Source of the DNA: an uncultured Bacteroidales bacterium
GTDB lineage: Bacteria > Bacteroidota > Bacteroidia > Bacteroidales > UBA932
Direction: 5' to 3'
Length of the DNA stretch: 8,541 nucleotides
Assembly (NCBI GenBank): GCA_946184255.1
Contig: CAMHFA010000035.1
Span: forward strand, 1 to 8,541
Positions 6,227-8,541 of the stretch are shown here, piece after piece. The notes beneath the pieces are model-generated. The model was not told the origin of the DNA. It saw only the letters and a list, made by a program, of their open reading frames with translations, and searched no databases. The translations under genes were made by a program, and so were the position numbers. How positions within the stretch are numbered: position 1 is the stretch's first letter; every line of letters begins with the position of its first letter.

Positions 6227-8125
6227 ATGGACAAGAATACAATTATCGGTATTGTCCTGATGGGATTGCTCCTGTTCGGCTTTACCTTCTATCAAAACAA
6301 ACAATACCAGAAACAGGCGGCCTATCAGGCCCAATTGGATTCCATAGCGGCAGTCGAAAGGTTCCGTGCTGATTCGATTGCTGCAGTTGAAGCTGCTGCC
6401 CGTGATTCTGCCCTTGCTTTGAGCGGGGTTGAAGGGCAGGAAGTGGCAGAAGGCCTTTCACCTGATGCCAAGCCGATCTACAAGGATTCCCTGCTTGAGG
6501 CATCCCACTCGGGAGAAGGGGAGATTATCACCCTTTCCAATGACTTGTTCGAAGTGGCATTCACCACAAAGGGTGGACAGCCCTATTCTGCAAAGCTGAA
6601 GGATTACAAGACCTACGGAGGAGAAGACCTTTATCTCTTCAAGCCTGAGATGAGCCATCTAGGCGTTCAGGTGTATGCCGGAGAGATGATCAACACTTCC
6701 GAGTTCAACTTCACCGTTACTGAGAAGACAGACACTTCGGTAGTGATGCGTCTTCCTTTCTCCGGAGGTGGTTACATCCAGCAGAGATATGCGATCCGCG
6801 AGGGTGAATATATAGTCTCCAATGACCTTTCTTTCATAGGTATGGAGAATATCATCCCCAAGAACGTGTTCTCCCTGGACATCGACTATTCGATGACCAT
6901 CCCCAGGATGGAGAAGGGCTACAAGAACGAGAGCCAGTACTCCAAGCTGAACTATTATTTCTCGGGCGAGAAGAAACCCTCCGACATGGGACGTTCCCGC
7001 AGCACCAGCAAGAGGGTGGACAACAGGATCTCCTGGTTCGCTTTCCAGCAGCAGTTCTTCTCTGCTATCTTCAGAGCGAAGAAGGAATATGCTTCAGCGG
7101 ATTTCGACATCAAGTTCTTCCCCGAGGATGATGCTGACCATAACCTCATGGCTTGCCAGGCCAAAGTCAGGACTGACTTCCAGCCGGGACAGCATGAGAC
7201 TGTCGTTCCTTTTGAATTCTATTTCGGACCCAACCACTACAAGACCCTCAAGTCGTACGACCAGAAGTACGAGAGGATGATCCCGTTGGGAGGAAGTGTC
7301 GTTGGACTGTTCACAAAGTATGTGATCATCCCCTTGTTCGACTGGCTCAGGAGGTTTATCTCCAACTTCGGAATCATCATCCTCATAATGACCATTCTGA
7401 TCAAGCTGGTCGTGCTTCCTTTCGCTTACAAGTCATATTCTTCATCGGCCAAGATGCAGGCCATCAAGCCTGAGATTGACAAGCTCAGTGCGAAGTATCC
7501 CAAGCAGGAGGATGCCATGAAGAAGCAGCAGGCCCAGATGGACCTTTACAAGAGGGCGGGAATCAGCCCCATGGGCGGCTGTCTCCCGATGATTCTCCAG
7601 TTCCCGATCCTGTGGGCAATGTTCCGGTTCTTCCCGGCTTCCATAGAGCTTCGCCAGCAGCCCTTCCTTTGGGCTGAGGACTTGAGTGCCTATGATTCCA
7701 TCATCAACTTTGGCACCAGGGTGCCCCTTTTGGGAGACCATATTTCGCTGTTCGCCCTACTGATGGCGGTTTCGATGTTCTTCTATTCGAAACTCACCAC
7801 TGCTTCGCAGCCAGGCAGCGATGACCCTCAGATGGCTTCGATGCGCTTCATGAGCGTCTGGATGATGCCTATCATGATGTACTTCATCTGTAACAGCCTG
7901 TCTTCAGGTCTTAGTTACTACTACCTTCTCTCCAACCTTATCACTATGCTGGAGACATGGGTGATCAAGAAATGGTTCGTCCATCCTGAGGAGATCCAGG
8001 CCAGGCTCAAGGCTACCGAGGGTAAGAAACAACCCAAGAGCAAGTGGCAGCAGCGTCTGGAAGAAGCCCAGAAGATGCAGGCACAGATGCAGAAGGAACA
8101 GGCCAAGAAGAATGGTAGAAGATAA
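6227..8125 (+). CDS. yidC: Membrane protein insertase YidC
   Basis: Inner-membrane insertase of the YidC/Oxa1/Alb3 family, which inserts and folds membrane proteins alone or with SecYEG. The 632-residue length fits the Gram-negative form with a large periplasmic domain. Layout: TM1 at about 5-22; an Ala/Glu-rich linker with an 11-residue repeat (38-70); P1 beta-sandwich domain about 98-345, including the FYFGPNHYKTLKSY exit; then the conserved core, with TM2 about 379-402, a charged cytoplasmic hairpin 403-445 (SSAKMQAIKPEIDKL), SPMGGCLPMILQFPILWAMF (447-466), and further helices at about 505-521, 543-558 and 560-580. K393 sits where E. coli has the groove residue R366. The tail (about 597-632) is strongly basic and Gln/Lys-rich, as expected for ribosome contact. 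ATG at 6227 follows the DUF349 stop by three bases. The 3' end overlaps the next gene by 14 bp. Confidence 0.97.
   Translation: MDKNTIIGIVLMGLLLFGFTFYQNKQYQKQAAYQAQLDSIAAVERFRADSIAAVEAAARDSALALSGVEGQEVAEGLSPDAKPIYKDSLLEASHSGEGEIITLSNDLFEVAFTTKGGQPYSAKLKDYKTYGGEDLYLFKPEMSHLGVQVYAGEMINTSEFNFTVTEKTDTSVVMRLPFSGGGYIQQRYAIREGEYIVSNDLSFIGMENIIPKNVFSLDIDYSMTIPRMEKGYKNESQYSKLNYYFSGEKKPSDMGRSRSTSKRVDNRISWFAFQQQFFSAIFRAKKEYASADFDIKFFPEDDADHNLMACQAKVRTDFQPGQHETVVPFEFYFGPNHYKTLKSYDQKYERMIPLGGSVVGLFTKYVIIPLFDWLRRFISNFGIIILIMTILIKLVVLPFAYKSYSSSAKMQAIKPEIDKLSAKYPKQEDAMKKQQAQMDLYKRAGISPMGGCLPMILQFPILWAMFRFFPASIELRQQPFLWAEDLSAYDSIINFGTRVPLLGDHISLFALLMAVSMFFYSKLTTASQPGSDDPQMASMRFMSVWMMPIMMYFICNSLSSGLSYYYLLSNLITMLETWVIKKWFVHPEEIQARLKATEGKKQPKSKWQQRLEEAQKMQAQMQKEQAKKNGRR
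6338..6436 (+). repeat. Three-copy 11-residue repeat in the YidC periplasmic linker
   Basis: Residues 38-48, 49-59 and 60-70 of YidC begin DSIAAVE, DSIAAVE and DSALALS, a period of 33 bp. The two best copies differ at several synonymous positions (for example ATA GCG against ATT GCT), so this is not a recent duplication. An 11-residue period fits a long helix or coiled-coil spacer between TM1 and the P1 domain. Confidence 0.55.
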
Positions 8126-8541
8126 TCTCAAAAGAGTCTATAAGGAACTGCCGCCAGGAGTAAAACTGGTGGCAGTTTCCAAATTCCACCCCTGCGAAGA
8201 GATAATGGCTGCCTACGGTGCAGGACAGAGACGCTTTGGGGAGAATCGTCCCCAGGAATTCGCTTCGAAGGTTGGCCAGTTGCCAGAGGACATTGAATGG
8301 CATTTCATAGGGCATCTCCAGACAAACAAGCTGAAACTTGTGCTGCCCTATGCTTCCCTTGTAGAATCGATAGATTCAAGGCATCTCCTTGATGCCGTTG
8401 AAAGATGGGGACGTGAGAACGATAAGGTGATAGATGTTCTTATGGAACTGCATCTTGGTGCAGAAGAGACCAAGGGTGGATTCACCGAGACAGAGATTGA
8501 AGATATCCTGGCCACTGTGGTTCGACAGGCTCACCAGCCGT
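8112..8541 (+). CDS. YggS/PLPBP-family pyridoxal-phosphate-binding protein, N-terminal part (3' end outside window)
   Basis: Partial: 143 codons are present and the frame is open at the right edge. The family is a single-domain, alanine-racemase-like TIM barrel that binds PLP and is linked to vitamin B6 and amino-acid homeostasis, without a proven catalytic reaction. Seen here: LVAVSKFHP with K24 as the expected PLP Schiff-base lysine, RRFGENRPQEF (E. coli has FGENYVQE), EWHFIGHLQTNK, a VESIDSRHLLDAV helix region and the strand ending in EETKGGF. The N-terminus before the PLP lysine is about 12 residues shorter than in E. coli YggS. ATG at 8112 lies inside the end of yidC in another frame, giving a 14-bp overlap; this start yields the whole first helix and no better one is seen. 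The overlap implies co-transcription with yidC and probable translational coupling. Confidence 0.93.
   Translation, partial: MVEDNLKRVYKELPPGVKLVAVSKFHPCEEIMAAYGAGQRRFGENRPQEFASKVGQLPEDIEWHFIGHLQTNKLKLVLPYASLVESIDSRHLLDAVERWGRENDKVIDVLMELHLGAEETKGGFTETEIEDILATVVRQAHQP

Overview
The window looks like ordinary chromosomal DNA of a Bacteroidota organism, most likely of the order Bacteroidales. Four things point there: an outer-membrane beta-barrel receptor with a carboxypeptidase-like front domain, a YidC with lysine at the usual TM2 arginine position, -7 promoter elements that fit TAnnTTTG, and weak or absent Shine-Dalgarno sequences. Family or genus cannot be decided from the sequence alone. 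There is no tRNA, rRNA, CRISPR array, insertion sequence or prophage gene. The sequence is nearly all coding; the only intergenic stretches are 74 bp (923-996) and 112 bp (4237-4348), and no gene-free stretch exceeds 300 bp.

Layout. Bases 1-922 (minus strand) hold the N-terminal part of an outer-membrane receptor that runs off the left edge. A short divergent promoter region separates it from a plus-strand pair: a XylE-like sugar:proton symporter (997-2406) and, one base after its stop, a TTG-started SEC-C motif protein of unknown function (2408-3562). That gene converges on trmD (minus strand, 3559-4236), and the two stop codons share one TTAA tetranucleotide. A second divergent promoter region (4237-4348) leads into a tight plus-strand operon: a protein with five DUF349 repeats (4349-6223), yidC (6227-8125), and the start of a YggS/PLPBP-family gene (8112 to the right edge), which overlaps yidC by 14 bp.

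How the genes fit together. The right half is mostly housekeeping: tRNA m1G37 methylation, membrane protein insertion and pyridoxal-phosphate homeostasis, with an uncharacterised helical repeat protein co-transcribed with the insertase. The left half suggests nutrient uptake: an inner-membrane sugar symporter divergent from an outer-membrane receptor-like protein, though a shared substrate is not shown. I see no strong case for a new defence or mobile system. The least explained genes are the SEC-C protein translationally linked to xylE and the DUF349 protein linked to yidC.
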